Assembly (NCBI GenBank): GCA_031292625.1
Contig: JARLGU010000010.1
Coordinates: 1-64,000 of the forward strand
Reading direction: 5' to 3'
From: Capsulimonadaceae bacterium
Lineage (GTDB): Bacteria; Armatimonadota; Armatimonadia; Armatimonadales; Capsulimonadaceae
Length of the DNA: 64,000 nucleotides
In this document: piece by piece, positions 7,216 through 15,601 of the stretch
Position numbering within the stretch: position 1 is the stretch's first letter
Layout of the letters: every line of letters starts with the position of its first letter
Translations under genes and position numbers: made by a program
Notes under the pieces: model-generated
Seen by the model: only the letters and a program-made list of their open reading frames with translations
Told to the model about the DNA's origin: nothing
Databases searched by the model: none

Positions 7216-7851
7216 ATGGGCTACACGAGTAAACGAGATTTCGATAAGGATGCGGCGACCTGGGACGACAACCCGGCGCGCGTCTCCCTAATGGGCAAGG
7301 TGGCCGAGGCGCTCATGGCCAATGTCGCGATCGATGAGTACACCGCAGTGCTCGACTACGGAGCGGGCACGGGACTTGTGTCGTTCGCATTGGCTCCTTA
7401 CGCGGGCAGCGTTACCGCCGCGGACAGCTCTGAAGGAATGCTTGCCAAGTTGCGGGAGAAGGCTCTCTCCTCCGGCCTTGAAACCGTCAGTACGTTGCTG
7501 CTCGACCTGGAACATCAGCCGGTTCCAGAGAGCCGGTTTGACGTCGTCGTTTCCACCATGGTCATGCACCATATCGACGATGCCGCGGGAGTCATCGCTC
7601 GGCTGGCGCTGCTTTTGAAGAATGGCGGCTGCCTGGCGATCGCTGATCTGGATAGCGATGGCGGCGACTTTCACGCCGACCCAGCGGGCGTCGCGCACAA
7701 TGGTTTTGAGCGCGACGAGATGAAGCAGTACTTCCGGGATGCCGGCCTTGCCGATGTTTGCGATGTCACCGCCGTAACTTTTCGGAAGGATGTGCCCGGC
7801 AAGGGGCTGCGTCCGTTTAGCATCTTCCTGATTACGGGGCGAATCATCTGA
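7216..7851 (+). CDS. Class I SAM-dependent methyltransferase
   Basis: This 211-residue Rossmann-fold methyltransferase has motif I at VLDYGAGTG (residues ~42-50), an acidic residue in AADSSEGM ending strand 2, and the VVSTMVMHHIDD segment typical of UbiE/Methyltransf_11 enzymes. The substrate cannot be told. The ATG at 7216 has only a weak ribosome site. It stands alone, divergent from the TauE gene and convergent with the YeiH exporter gene. Confidence 0.8.
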   Translation: MGYTSKRDFDKDAATWDDNPARVSLMGKVAEALMANVAIDEYTAVLDYGAGTGLVSFALAPYAGSVTAADSSEGMLAKLREKALSSGLETVSTLLLDLEHQPVPESRFDVVVSTMVMHHIDDAAGVIARLALLLKNGGCLAIADLDSDGGDFHADPAGVAHNGFERDEMKQYFRDAGLADVCDVTAVTFRKDVPGKGLRPFSIFLITGRII

Positions 7852-7955
7852 AGCGCGGCCCAATTGGGGCACGTCAAGATCCAGAGCACGTTCGCTCGCT
7901 GCTTGGACAGGCAGCGAGCGACAGCGCGGCGGAACCGGCGACCCCGATCGTCGAA

Positions 7956-8975
7956 TTAGTAGAGGCACCGGATCAGCAAGAGGCTTGCCGCTGCCACGAA
8001 GATCCACGCAGCCGCGCCAAGGACCATTGGCTTCGGCCCCATGAGCCGCAGCTTCTCGAAGTGCGTCTCCAGCCCCATTGCCGCCAGCGCCGCGCACAGT
8101 AGAAACTGATCGATCGAGCCGATCCCCGTCTTCCACGCCGACGGCAGCAGACCAAGGCTGCTCACCCCAACCATTGCGATAAATCCCAGTACGAACCAGG
8201 GTATGGTCACGCGCTTTACGTCGAACCGCTCGCCCGGTCGCGCCCCCGCCCCGAGGACGCCAAGCCCAAGGACCATCGGAGCCAGCAGCATTACCCGCGA
8301 GAGCTTGCTGATTGTTCCGATCTGCCCGCTGACCTGCCCGTCCTGGAATGCGGCCGCGACAACCTGCGCCACCTCATGGATCGATGCGCCCGCCCAGAGA
8401 CCGAACGCCGCCGGGCTCAGGTGGAGCAAATGCACGAGCGCCGGATAAAGGAACATGGACGCGGTGCCAAAGAGAGTGACCGTGCCAACGCTGTACGCAA
8501 CGTCCTCATCCGTGCCGTCCGTCACGACGTTTACCGCAATCACCGCCGATGCGCCGCAGATCGACGTGCCCGCCGCGATAAGCTGCGTGAGCTTGCGCTC
8601 GATCCCCATGCGTCGTCCCAGCCACGTCGTAAAGAGAAACGTCGCCAGGAGCGTCGCCGCGACGACGAAGAAACCCTTCGCGCCCACTTGCTCGATCTGC
8701 AAGAAGCTGAGCTGCAAGCCGAGAAGGGCGATCGCAATCCGCAAAATCCGCTTGAGACCAAACGATACGCCAGCTTGAAATCGCGCCGCGAGCCCGACTG
8801 TGTTGCGGTAAGTCATGCCCAGCACGATCGACAAGATCAACGCGCTGAGCACGCCAATCACCGGCTGGCGGTGCAACCAGAAGGCCGCTGCCCCGATCGC
8901 CGCGATAAGCGCAACCCCTGGAAGCGTCGCCTGTAGCGTTCGGAATCTGTCGTTGCCTTGTCCTGCGGAATTCAT
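7956..8975 (-). CDS. YeiH/PSE family putative sulfate exporter
   Basis: This 339-residue integral membrane protein has about 9-10 transmembrane helices and the family segments GTSICGASAVIA and AGASIHEVAQVVAA. The family (UPF0324) is annotated as a putative sulfate exporter, though its transport activity is poorly established. It is divergent from a LysR regulator across a 110-bp gap, the same arrangement as yeiH/yeiE in enterobacteria, so the regulator probably controls it. Confidence 0.85.
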   Translation of the reverse strand: MNSAGQGNDRFRTLQATLPGVALIAAIGAAAFWLHRQPVIGVLSALILSIVLGMTYRNTVGLAARFQAGVSFGLKRILRIAIALLGLQLSFLQIEQVGAKGFFVVAATLLATFLFTTWLGRRMGIERKLTQLIAAGTSICGASAVIAVNVVTDGTDEDVAYSVGTVTLFGTASMFLYPALVHLLHLSPAAFGLWAGASIHEVAQVVAAAFQDGQVSGQIGTISKLSRVMLLAPMVLGLGVLGAGARPGERFDVKRVTIPWFVLGFIAMVGVSSLGLLPSAWKTGIGSIDQFLLCAALAAMGLETHFEKLRLMGPKPMVLGAAAWIFVAAASLLLIRCLY

Positions 8976-9085
8976 CGGTATGTTCTCCTCGCGTCCGGTC
9001 CATGTGGAACCAATACAGGGAGCTTACCGTGCATTGTAGGTATAATACAAATACATATAATTCATAATATGCATAACATAAACAT
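8976..9085. promoter_or_regulatory. Divergent yeiH-like/lysR-like control region
   Basis: The 110-bp gap is AT-rich on the LysR side. It contains TATAAT at about 9031-9036 and repeated ATA-type half-sites (ATAATTCATAATATGCAT at about 9056-9073) that could form LysR T-N11-A boxes. Promoters for both directions must lie here; the exact start points cannot be fixed by eye. Confidence 0.5.
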
Positions 9086-9985
9086 ATGAACATCAATCAT
9101 CTTGCGATTTTCCACGCCGTTCTTCAAGAGGGAAGCGTTAGCCTCGGGGCCGAAAGGCTGCACATCAGCCAACCCGCCGTTTCCAAACAACTCAAGGAGT
9201 TCGAGGAGAGCCTGAACACGAAGCTGTTCGATCGTCACCCAAAAGGCGTTCGTCCGACCGAGGCGGGAGAGCTTCTCGGGGGATACGCGCGCCGCCTCTT
9301 CGCGCTTGAGGCCGAGGCGGAACTTGCGCTCGCCGAGATGCAAGGTCTTCAGCGCGGCCGGTTGGTGATCGGGGCGAGCCTGACGATCGGCAACTACCTG
9401 TTGCCCGAAATCCTCTCGCGCTTCCACGTTCGCTATCCTGGCGTCGAGGTGAACGTCGAGATCGGCAACACGGAAGTGATCCAGGGTAAATTGATCGACG
9501 GCGCGCTCGATCTCGGGTTCACCGAAGGGTATGTCGAGATCGCCGAACTCGACGCCGCCGTGTTCGGCGAGGACGAACTCGTCCCGATCGCTGCGCCCGA
9601 GCACTCGATTTTCGCGACCCGTCCAGTGACGTTGGAGGCGCTTTGCCGGGAGGATTTCGTGCTTCGTGAACAAGGCTCGGGTACTCGCGAGGTGATGGAG
9701 AGAGCTCTCGCCGCGCGCGGCTTTACGCTCCGTTCCGTGATGACATTCGGCGACATCGAAGCTTGCAAACGAGCCGTCGCCGCTGGCATTGGCATCGGGA
9801 TTGTCTCGGCGCATACGATCGCGATGGAACTAGCGCTTGGAAAAGTCGAGCGAATCGAGGTTGCCGATTTTGCGATCAGGCGACCGCTTCATTTGCTGAC
9901 GTTGCGCGGGAAATATCAGACCCGCGCAGCGCGCGCGCTCCTGGCCTTGCTTCGCCAGCCAATTCACGGCGTCGCGCCAGGCTAG
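9086..9985 (+). CDS. LysR family transcriptional regulator, YeiE/CysB-like
   Basis: This 299-residue LysR protein has an N-terminal winged HTH (residues ~1-60, with ISQPAVSKQLKEFE) and a periplasmic-binding-like effector domain (~90-295). The length is standard. It is divergent from the YeiH exporter gene, which suggests local control of sulfur-anion export and autoregulation. The effector is unknown; sulfite or sulfate is a reasonable guess from the neighbour. Confidence 0.85.
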   Translation: MNINHLAIFHAVLQEGSVSLGAERLHISQPAVSKQLKEFEESLNTKLFDRHPKGVRPTEAGELLGGYARRLFALEAEAELALAEMQGLQRGRLVIGASLTIGNYLLPEILSRFHVRYPGVEVNVEIGNTEVIQGKLIDGALDLGFTEGYVEIAELDAAVFGEDELVPIAAPEHSIFATRPVTLEALCREDFVLREQGSGTREVMERALAARGFTLRSVMTFGDIEACKRAVAAGIGIGIVSAHTIAMELALGKVERIEVADFAIRRPLHLLTLRGKYQTRAARALLALLRQPIHGVAPG

Positions 9986-10211
9986 GCCGGCCCGGCCGTT
10001 CGGTTTTTGTGGCAACTTTTGGGGCGCTTGATTTGCTCCTGACGGCGGCATTTACTTTACCTGTCCGGTCGCCAACACTGGATTGCAGCCGGGTCGAGCG
10101 CACCTCGGAAGGCTCACTGCCGTTATTAGATGCCACGCATGGCGGGCATCGGGCGCCGCGATCTTATGACGCGTCAAACGCCAGTGGAACGCGCCGTGCC
10201 TCAGTCGCGAC

Positions 10212-11107
10212 TTAGAAGCCGCAGGTTCCGAACAGCTCTGCGTTCGGCATGGCGAGCTTCGCCGGGGCAAACTCAAACCGCTCAACGTCCGGTAACTCCC
10301 GGATATCGGCGTCGAGCCGGATGAGCCGTTCGTTGAGCGCGAGCAGGTCGGCGTAGGGCTCCCCCTCGAACGGCCTTTCGCTAGATACGATGGCCGCGCC
10401 TTCTTCGGGCCTACGCCGGGAACGCCGCGGATGTTGTCGGTGGCGTCGCCTGTTAGCGACTTAAAGAAGACGTAGTCGGCAGGGGCGATCCCGAACTTCT
10501 CGCGAATGAAGCTCGTATCCACGAAGTCCACGCAATCCTTCGCCCTAAGATTCACGATAAATGTCCGGTCATCGACCAACTGGTAGAAGTCGGTATCCGA
10601 CGAGAAGACATAGCAGGCTCCTCCTGGATGCCGTGTCTGAAAGCGCTTCGACAGGCTCGCGACGACGTCATCGCCTTCGACGCCGGCGAGCTCAACGTAC
10701 CCGATTCCCAGCTGCTCGAGAGCCGATTTGATAAGTGGCAGGTGGCGGAAGGGAGAGTCCTCGCCGTCCGCGAAGCCGAGCCGCCGGTTAGCCTTGTAGT
10801 CCGCCGAAAGCTGGAAATTGCGGCTTGGCCCTTCGCCGTCGAAGACAACGACGAGACGGTCCTGCCATCCCAGGTGCGGTATCGCCGCGACCGACCGGCG
10901 CACAAGCTCAAGGAACGTGGCGACGACGTGAAGCGGCGTCCCCTTGACTGACGCGAAGCTGAACGGGACGGAGTAGGACCGCCACAGGAAATTGTGACCG
11001 TCGATGATGGCTGATCTCGTCGCTGTCGGGTCTCGCCGGGCATAAGCTGAGTATAGCACGACGGCCTTGCCGCATATCGAACTTTCAGGGTGTTCAGGAC
11101 CACTCAC
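10212..11107 (-). pseudogene. 5'-3' exonuclease (FEN/PIN, Pol I N-domain-like), frameshifted near its 3' end
   Basis: The protein has the SAIIDGHNFLWRSY start of the PIN-like nuclease core, acidic metal-binding patches (EGDDVVAS, SSDTDFYQL) and a helix-hairpin-helix GVPGVGPKKA. After that motif the open frame changes to unrelated Ser/Arg-rich sequence and runs on to 10052. One base near 10391-10400 (GCGCGGCC) breaks the frame. With it corrected, translation continues as a plausible C-terminus and stops at TAA 10212-10214, giving ~297 residues. The original frame starts at a GTG (11107), and the true start is uncertain. This is either a recent mutation or a sequence error. Confidence 0.7.
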
Positions 11108-11207
11108 ACGTTGTCTAGCGATAGCGTTGTGCTTACCTTGAAGTGCCTAAGTTCGAAAGGAAGTCGAAAACCGCCTTTTCGAGTAGAAAGGTAGCGCTTT
11201 GGCGGGA

Positions 11208-11327
11208 TGTGAACGAACGATACGCAACGGCAAAATATGTACACGAAAGTGGTATTCCGTGCACATATCCTGGTGACATGTACACAATACGCCAAGGTCG
11301 TGGCCATATTTTGGTGAGGAGGAGCCA
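11208..11327 (+). promoter_or_regulatory. Leader with repeated ATGTACAC half-sites upstream of fic
   Basis: ATGTACAC occurs at about 11237 and 11278, and the inverted form GTGCACAT at 11260. Together they make an imperfect inverted repeat (ATGTACACG/CGTGCACAT) plus a direct copy. This is a candidate operator for the Fic gene. A strong GAGGAGGAG ribosome site precedes the TTG start at 11328. Confidence 0.4.
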
Positions 11328-12404
11328 TTGTTGGACAATCTACAACCACTTAGCAGCCTGTCCTCCGAACGGTTCGAGGCGCCCAGCATCGCAAAGCGCC
11401 TCGTGGCGGCTGGTCGAAGTCTGGCGGAACTCAAAGGGTTGGCGGCATCGGTTGCCAATCAGGCCATCCTTATCAACACGCTGGCTATTCAGGAAGCCAA
11501 AGACAGTTCCGAAATCGAGAACATCGTCGCTACCCATGACGAATTGTTCAAAGACGAAATCGACGCCGATGGCTTCGTGAATGCGGCTGCGAAAGAAGTG
11601 AATCGATACCGCCAAGCGCTCTATACGGGGTTCGAGGGTGTCGCCGAAGACGGACTGCTCACCATCAACCAGATTATCGAGATCCAGTCCGTTCTCGAAC
11701 AAAACAAAGCGGGGTTTCGCAAACTCCCCGGAACAGTGCTCAAGGACGGTGCAGGGAATACAGTCTATACGCCACCGCAAAACCCCGACGACATCCTGTC
11801 GCTCATGGCGGATCTCGAACGATTCATCAACGACCCGACCGTATTCGATGCCGACCCGCTCATCAAAATGGCTATCATGCACTACCAGTTTGAGAGCATT
11901 CATCCCTTCTACGATGGCAACGGACGAACCGGGCGGATCATCAACATCCTCTTCCTGGTGAAAGAGGGGCTGCTCGACATCCCGATTCTGTATATCAGCC
12001 GCTATATTATCAAGCACAAAGCTGAATACTACCGGCTGCTTGGGGCGATTCGGGAAGAGGATGCTTGGGGAGCGTGGGTGGAGTACATGCTCACGGCAGT
12101 CGAAGAGACGGCGGCGGATACAATTGTCACCGTCCGGGCCATCGACGATGCGTTGACCAACACGAAGCGCCGCATCCGGGCCGACTACAAGTTCTATAGC
12201 CAGGATCTCCTCAACAACCTGTTTACGCATCCCTACACCAAAATCGAGTTTCTGATGCGAGACCTTGGCGTCACCCGCCGCCCGGCCACGAAATATCTCG
12301 ATGAGCTTGCCGAAGGCGGCATCCTTGAGAAGCGCAAAATCGGGCGGTCCAACTACTACGTCAACTTGGCGCTGTGGCGGATATTGACTGGCGAGACGCA
12401 GTAG
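11328..12404 (+). CDS. Fic family protein (AMPylase) with internal inhibitory helix and winged-helix C-terminus
   Basis: This 358-residue protein carries the Fic motif HPFYDGNGRTGR (H192 to R203), which transfers AMP, or sometimes another nucleotide group, to target hydroxyls. SSEIEN at residues 60-65 matches the inhibitory (S/T)xxxE(G/N) helix, so this is a class II, self-inhibited Fic. A C-terminal winged-helix-like segment (about 295-350) may bind DNA. The start is TTG behind a strong GAGGAGGAG; a second TTG follows at once. No antitoxin gene is needed or seen. It lies in a decayed accessory region. Confidence 0.9.
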   Translation: MLDNLQPLSSLSSERFEAPSIAKRLVAAGRSLAELKGLAASVANQAILINTLAIQEAKDSSEIENIVATHDELFKDEIDADGFVNAAAKEVNRYRQALYTGFEGVAEDGLLTINQIIEIQSVLEQNKAGFRKLPGTVLKDGAGNTVYTPPQNPDDILSLMADLERFINDPTVFDADPLIKMAIMHYQFESIHPFYDGNGRTGRIINILFLVKEGLLDIPILYISRYIIKHKAEYYRLLGAIREEDAWGAWVEYMLTAVEETAADTIVTVRAIDDALTNTKRRIRADYKFYSQDLLNNLFTHPYTKIEFLMRDLGVTRRPATKYLDELAEGGILEKRKIGRSNYYVNLALWRILTGETQ

Positions 12405-12491
12405 CTTCAGCGCCGCCTTCATGCCTCGCTGCACTTCCCCCTGCGATACCCGGTCATGATTGGGTTGTCATCGCCTTTTCCCGTAGCATTC

Positions 12492-12779
12492 TTATACCGC
12501 AACGCCTTTAACAGGGTTTGCTGCTTCGATTGCCTTGCGCAACTGGGCGTCCTTCTGCTCTCTATCACGCTTGCCCCATTTCTGGGGCGGCAAGGCTTTG
12601 AGCTTCTCGCCGTACTCGACCAATATGCTCGTCAGAACCCACCGGACGTTCTTAAGGTGCTTGCTTGTGGCCTTCTTGTCGACTGCAAGATGATTGCAGT
12701 ACTTCTCGATTAACTGGGCGGCATTTGCGCTAAAACCCTCTTCGTACCGGTCTTCGTCGTCTTCGCCGCATGACTGCAT
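12492..12779 (-). CDS. Hypothetical protein, charged and helical
   Basis: This 95-residue protein is Lys/Glu-rich and likely all-helical, with no recognised domain. There is no clear ribosome site before the ATG at 12779. It sits between fic and tRNA-Arg in a region of broken genes, so it may be a cargo gene of a former mobile element or a chance frame. Confidence 0.4.
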   Translation of the reverse strand: MQSCGEDDEDRYEEGFSANAAQLIEKYCNHLAVDKKATSKHLKNVRWVLTSILVEYGEKLKALPPQKWGKRDREQKDAQLRKAIEAANPVKGVAV

Positions 12780-12950
12780 CGTAGATATTATCGTTTGTTG
12801 CTATTTATTGCAATTTAAGCGGAGGCTCTCTGTTCTCGGACCGGAGACACTCTGTTCTCGCTGTCGAATTTATCGATATTATTATATCGCAACGTCAGGA
12901 TTCTATTAATGGGTAATATTTCTATCTCTCTGTTTGCCGAAAGCCGTAAG

Positions 12951-12978
12951 AAAAATGCCCATTCGTTAGAATGGGCAT
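12951..12978 (-). terminator. Rho-independent terminator after tRNA-Arg
   Basis: On the minus strand a perfect 10-bp stem (ATGCCCATTC / GAATGGGCAT) with a TAAC loop is followed by TTTTTC. It lies 22 bases past the CCA end of the tRNA. Confidence 0.85.
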
Positions 12979-13000
12979 CGTCATATCGCTATTTCTATCT

Positions 13001-13076
13001 TGGTGCACCCGGACAGATTCGAACTGCCGGCCCTCTGTTCCGAAGACAGATGCTCTATCCACTGAGCTACGGGTGC
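13001..13076 (-). tRNA. tRNA-Arg (anticodon TCG, CCA encoded)
   Basis: On the minus strand a full cloverleaf folds. The acceptor is GCACCCG/CGGGTGC, the D-stem GCTC/GAGC, and the anticodon stem TCTGT/ACAGA with loop CTTCGGA. The T-stem is GGCAG/CTGTC with loop TTCGAAT. Loop positions 34-36 read TCG, decoding CGA and possibly other CGN codons. The discriminator A and the CCA end are encoded (13001-13004). Broken genes lie upstream of its 5' end, a common sign of an old integration site at a tRNA. Confidence 0.95.
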
Positions 13077-13189
13077 AAATATGACCTATCTTTGGAAGTA
13101 CCTGTAAGCACGAACGTTAGAATTGTAGCACATGTGTCAAGTCCTAATCCCTTCAAAAAAGGGCGATAGGCGGTCTGTTCTCTATACGG

Positions 13190-13585
13190 CTATGACCTAT
13201 TTCTTTTAGTCGCAAACGTCTCAGCAATGAGAATCAAGCGGTTCCGGTCTTCTTCTGACAGCACGTTGAAGTACTCCAGGAGCTTCAACGTGCTTGCAGG
13301 ATATGGCTTATCAGTTGTGAGTATTATTTCAGTCGTTGATTGGGAAACTACTGCATTTCCATCGTCGCCGAGCAGGGCCGCGACTGATGTCTTCAGGATT
13401 CCCGCAAGAGGTAATAGCTGGCTGGCGTCGACGTCAGTCGTACCATTTTCCCATTGGCTAACCAGCCCTCGCTAAACATCGAGCGCCTGAGCTATGGTGT
13501 CTTGGTTCAGGTCTAATTCTCGCCGCCGGCTACGAATACGGGAGCCGATTGCTGCCCGTTTATCCAAATCCACAAATCTAGCCAT
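13190..13585 (-). pseudogene. XRE family HTH regulator interrupted by an in-frame amber codon
   Basis: From ATG 13585, with AAGGGA about nine bases upstream, the frame reads as a Cro/C1-type helix-turn-helix protein. It runs into TAG at 13472-13474 (codon 38), inside the HTH between LNQDTIAQALDV and RGLVSQWENG. It then continues open in the same frame to TAG at 13190, for 131 codons in all. A Ser codon (TCG) to TAG change would explain it. The C-terminal ~60 residues look like a folded acidic/Leu-rich domain. It is most likely a recent nonsense pseudogene. Confidence 0.75.
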
Positions 13586-13793
13586 ATGTGCTCATCCCTT
13601 TCGTTGCGATAGTATTGTGTCGCATTAAGAGGGATACCGTCAATCATTGTTACTGGAATTGTGTGCTTCGCAGACCGTAAGAAAGCGTTCTCGATGATGC
13701 GCAACATCAAATCGCGGCCGGTCAACATTATCGTCCAATGCCCTCCTCACGCCCCGCCAGCAACTACATATCCCCAAAGGAGGACCTTAACAT

Positions 13794-14003
13794 ATGGAAC
13801 TACTTCCTACTGAAATCGCGGCGACTTTGCAGCCGTTTTTCTCACAAGAGCACGACCCCGCCCCGATGCTCCTGGTCAAGTTCTTCACACCGCATAGCTG
13901 CTTCACGGTTTACGTTACCAAGTATGATCCCGCTGATCGTCTGTTCTTTCGCCTGGTGGTCGGCTTTGAAGCCGCAATGGGCTACATTTCCCTCGACGAG
14001 TAG
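13794..14003 (+). pseudogene. DUF2958-like protein, truncated by a stop codon
   Basis: The 69 residues match the first two-thirds of DUF2958: it starts with MELLPTEI, then has VKFFTPHS, YVTKYDPAD and FRLVVGFE, ending at GYISLDE. A strong GGAGG lies ten bases before the ATG. Family members are usually ~100-115 residues. Here the same frame after TAG continues with KSVRG-type sequence, then meets TGA, so the tail has decayed. DUF2958 genes are typical of plasmids and integrative elements, which fits the setting. Confidence 0.6.
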
Positions 14004-14273
14004 AAGAGCGTGAGAGGGCAGGGGAATCGTACTTGACTTGAATGTGTCCAAATAGCAGTTCATTCAAGGCATGATGTCTCCAACGACGCCATGTTCCGCT
14101 ACCAATTGATTCCCAAAAGACACTCCGTGGCTTGTCACGGACCTGCACGTTGATCGCTTTCTCCGGATCCCCTGGTTGGATTGACCGGATTCAGTGGTCG
14201 GTTTCGACCGGATTTTCAGTTCTTCTGTGTCCTGAGGCACGTCGCGCGATTAATGATCGACGGACGTAAGCCG
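14004..14273. other. Gap with decayed sequence, no supported gene
   Basis: The first ~40 bases look like the decayed tail of the DUF2958 frame. At about 14180-14215 the element GACCGGATT occurs twice around a CGGTTTCGACCG hairpin. Nothing else is recognisable. Confidence 0.4.
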
Positions 14274-14911
14274 TCAGATAAGCCCCGACGCTACGAAACA
14301 TTCGATCTGTGCCACGATCTCGTCACTCAGCGGCCCACAATGGCCCATTCCCGCGACCTGAACGTACTCCAATGCGAGCCCTCGGTTTCGCATTGCTGCG
14401 GCAAGGCGGTCTGAGTGCGTTGCTTTTGTTACGGAGCTATCTTCCGCGCCATGCACGATCAAATACGGGATATTCGGAAGTTGATCGACCTGCTGGAGAG
14501 GGGAATGAGCTTTCAAAGCGGCAGAAATATCACAGTAGCTGCCAAATGCATGATGCAATGTCCGCGGTACATCGGGGCGCTCGGTATAGAGGGCCGCGAG
14601 ATCGCATACAGGGCAGTTGGCGAAACACGCTGTTACTGACAACTTGGATGCGATTGCATACTCAAGCGCGGCATAGCCTCCCATGCTGCCTCCGGTGGCA
14701 ATAAGCGGGTTTGCGGAGATCAGGCCGTACTCGCGCCGCACACATTCTACGAGCTCATCGACAAAATCGACGGTCTCGTTGTTCATCCAGGACCACGGCC
14801 CATAGTACGGCATGACACAAACCGCTCCGGCATCGATCCAATTTTGATCCTGCGTCGACGGTGAATCTTTCATCGCGGTGTTGTCGAGGCCACCAAACAT
14901 AAGTACGATGC
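14274..14911 (-). pseudogene. C-terminal part of a prolyl-oligopeptidase-type alpha/beta hydrolase
   Basis: Downstream of about 14911 the minus-strand frame reads as the catalytic part of a DLH/prolyl-oligopeptidase-like hydrolase. The nucleophile Ser is in GGSMGG, the Asp in HGAEDSS and the His in GMGHCGP. The N-terminal domain expected before LMFGGLDNT is missing. The open frame does extend to 15047, but that part overlaps, in another frame, a clear GH42-type sequence and looks non-coding. The piece therefore seems fused by deletion to the fragment upstream. Confidence 0.65.
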
Positions 14912-15396
14912 CTTGCCAAACTCGTTTACCAGTCCCGCCGCGCGCCCTGAAAGCCCCGCGCCTTCGAAAAACGCGAATGGCACAGCGGTCGTCAGTTCGA
15001 CGCATTCTGCATGCGGCAGACAGTTCGCCGTTTGTCCGTCTTCCCACCGAACTACCAGATTCTCCCGATCCCCGTCGTCCTTATTGACCGCAAAGCCGAG
15101 AACATCGCCAAGTGGCTGTCCGAGAACAGGATAGAAAGCGCCCCATTCATCTTGATGCGCCGTTTTAGCGACACCCAATAGCGTTCCGCCCTGCTCGACG
15201 AAGCTCCGCAAGATTGCAGCGTCCGAGTGCCCCAAAAGGAGCGCGGACGGCATCACAACAAGTTCGTATCCATCCAGCGCGTCACCAGGACGCACGACAT
15301 CTACAGAGATGCCTAGCCGCCAGAGCACGGAGTATGCTTCCGCTACAATCGTCGTGTATGAAATGTGCATATGGCGCTTCAAATAGGGATCAGGCG
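14912..15396 (-). pseudogene. Beta-galactosidase (GH42) trimerisation-domain fragment
   Basis: The frame reading from about 15415 matches the GH42 trimerisation domain, a class-I-amidotransferase-like fold: AYSVLWRLGISVDVV, a YELVVMPSALLL strand, an EQGGTLL segment, and WEDGQTANC. The ~400-residue catalytic barrel that should precede it is absent. The 3' end breaks at VNEFGK (about 14912), where hydrolase sequence begins in another frame. It is bounded on the other side by an IS1380-like fragment. A remnant, not a working gene. Confidence 0.6.
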
Positions 15397-15507
15397 TCAG
15401 TGCAGCGCGCCGCAATTCGATGTGATGTCACCGCCGGCAAAGCGAGCGGTCACATCTTTGCCGCGAACAGCAGGAAATTCGAACGAAAGAGACGTATCGA
15501 GTGCCAA
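15397..15507 (-). pseudogene. N-terminal fragment of an IS1380-like transposase
   Basis: From TTG 15507 the 36-residue frame contains FPAVRGKDVTARFAGGDITS followed by NCGAL. This resembles the F-DGG-L-(S)-D-GG-LLL start of IS1380 family transposases. It stops abruptly at TGA 15397-15399 where GH42 sequence takes over. Only the extreme N-terminus remains, so the insertion sequence was truncated by deletion. Confidence 0.5.
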
Positions 15508-15601
15508 CGGGTGTCCTCTGCGATTGCTTTGTGTGGTTACAAGTCAATTCTGCAAAGTGCACCCGTTTTACTCTTCTTACGAATATTTCGGGATAGATGG
15601 C

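Noticed and set aside
7288-8136. 282-residue minus-strand frame over the methyltransferase
   Set aside because: Antisense shadow; the plus-strand methyltransferase motifs are unambiguous.
11340-12434. 364-residue minus-strand frame over fic
   Set aside because: Antisense shadow of a gene with a perfect Fic motif.
13227-13475. 82-residue plus-strand frame
   Set aside because: It is antisense to the broken XRE gene and exists only because that region is otherwise open.
13513-13728. 71-residue minus-strand frame upstream of the XRE gene
   Set aside because: Its last third overlaps the XRE start in another frame, and it lacks a ribosome site or known domain. A short upstream peptide cannot be excluded but is not supported.
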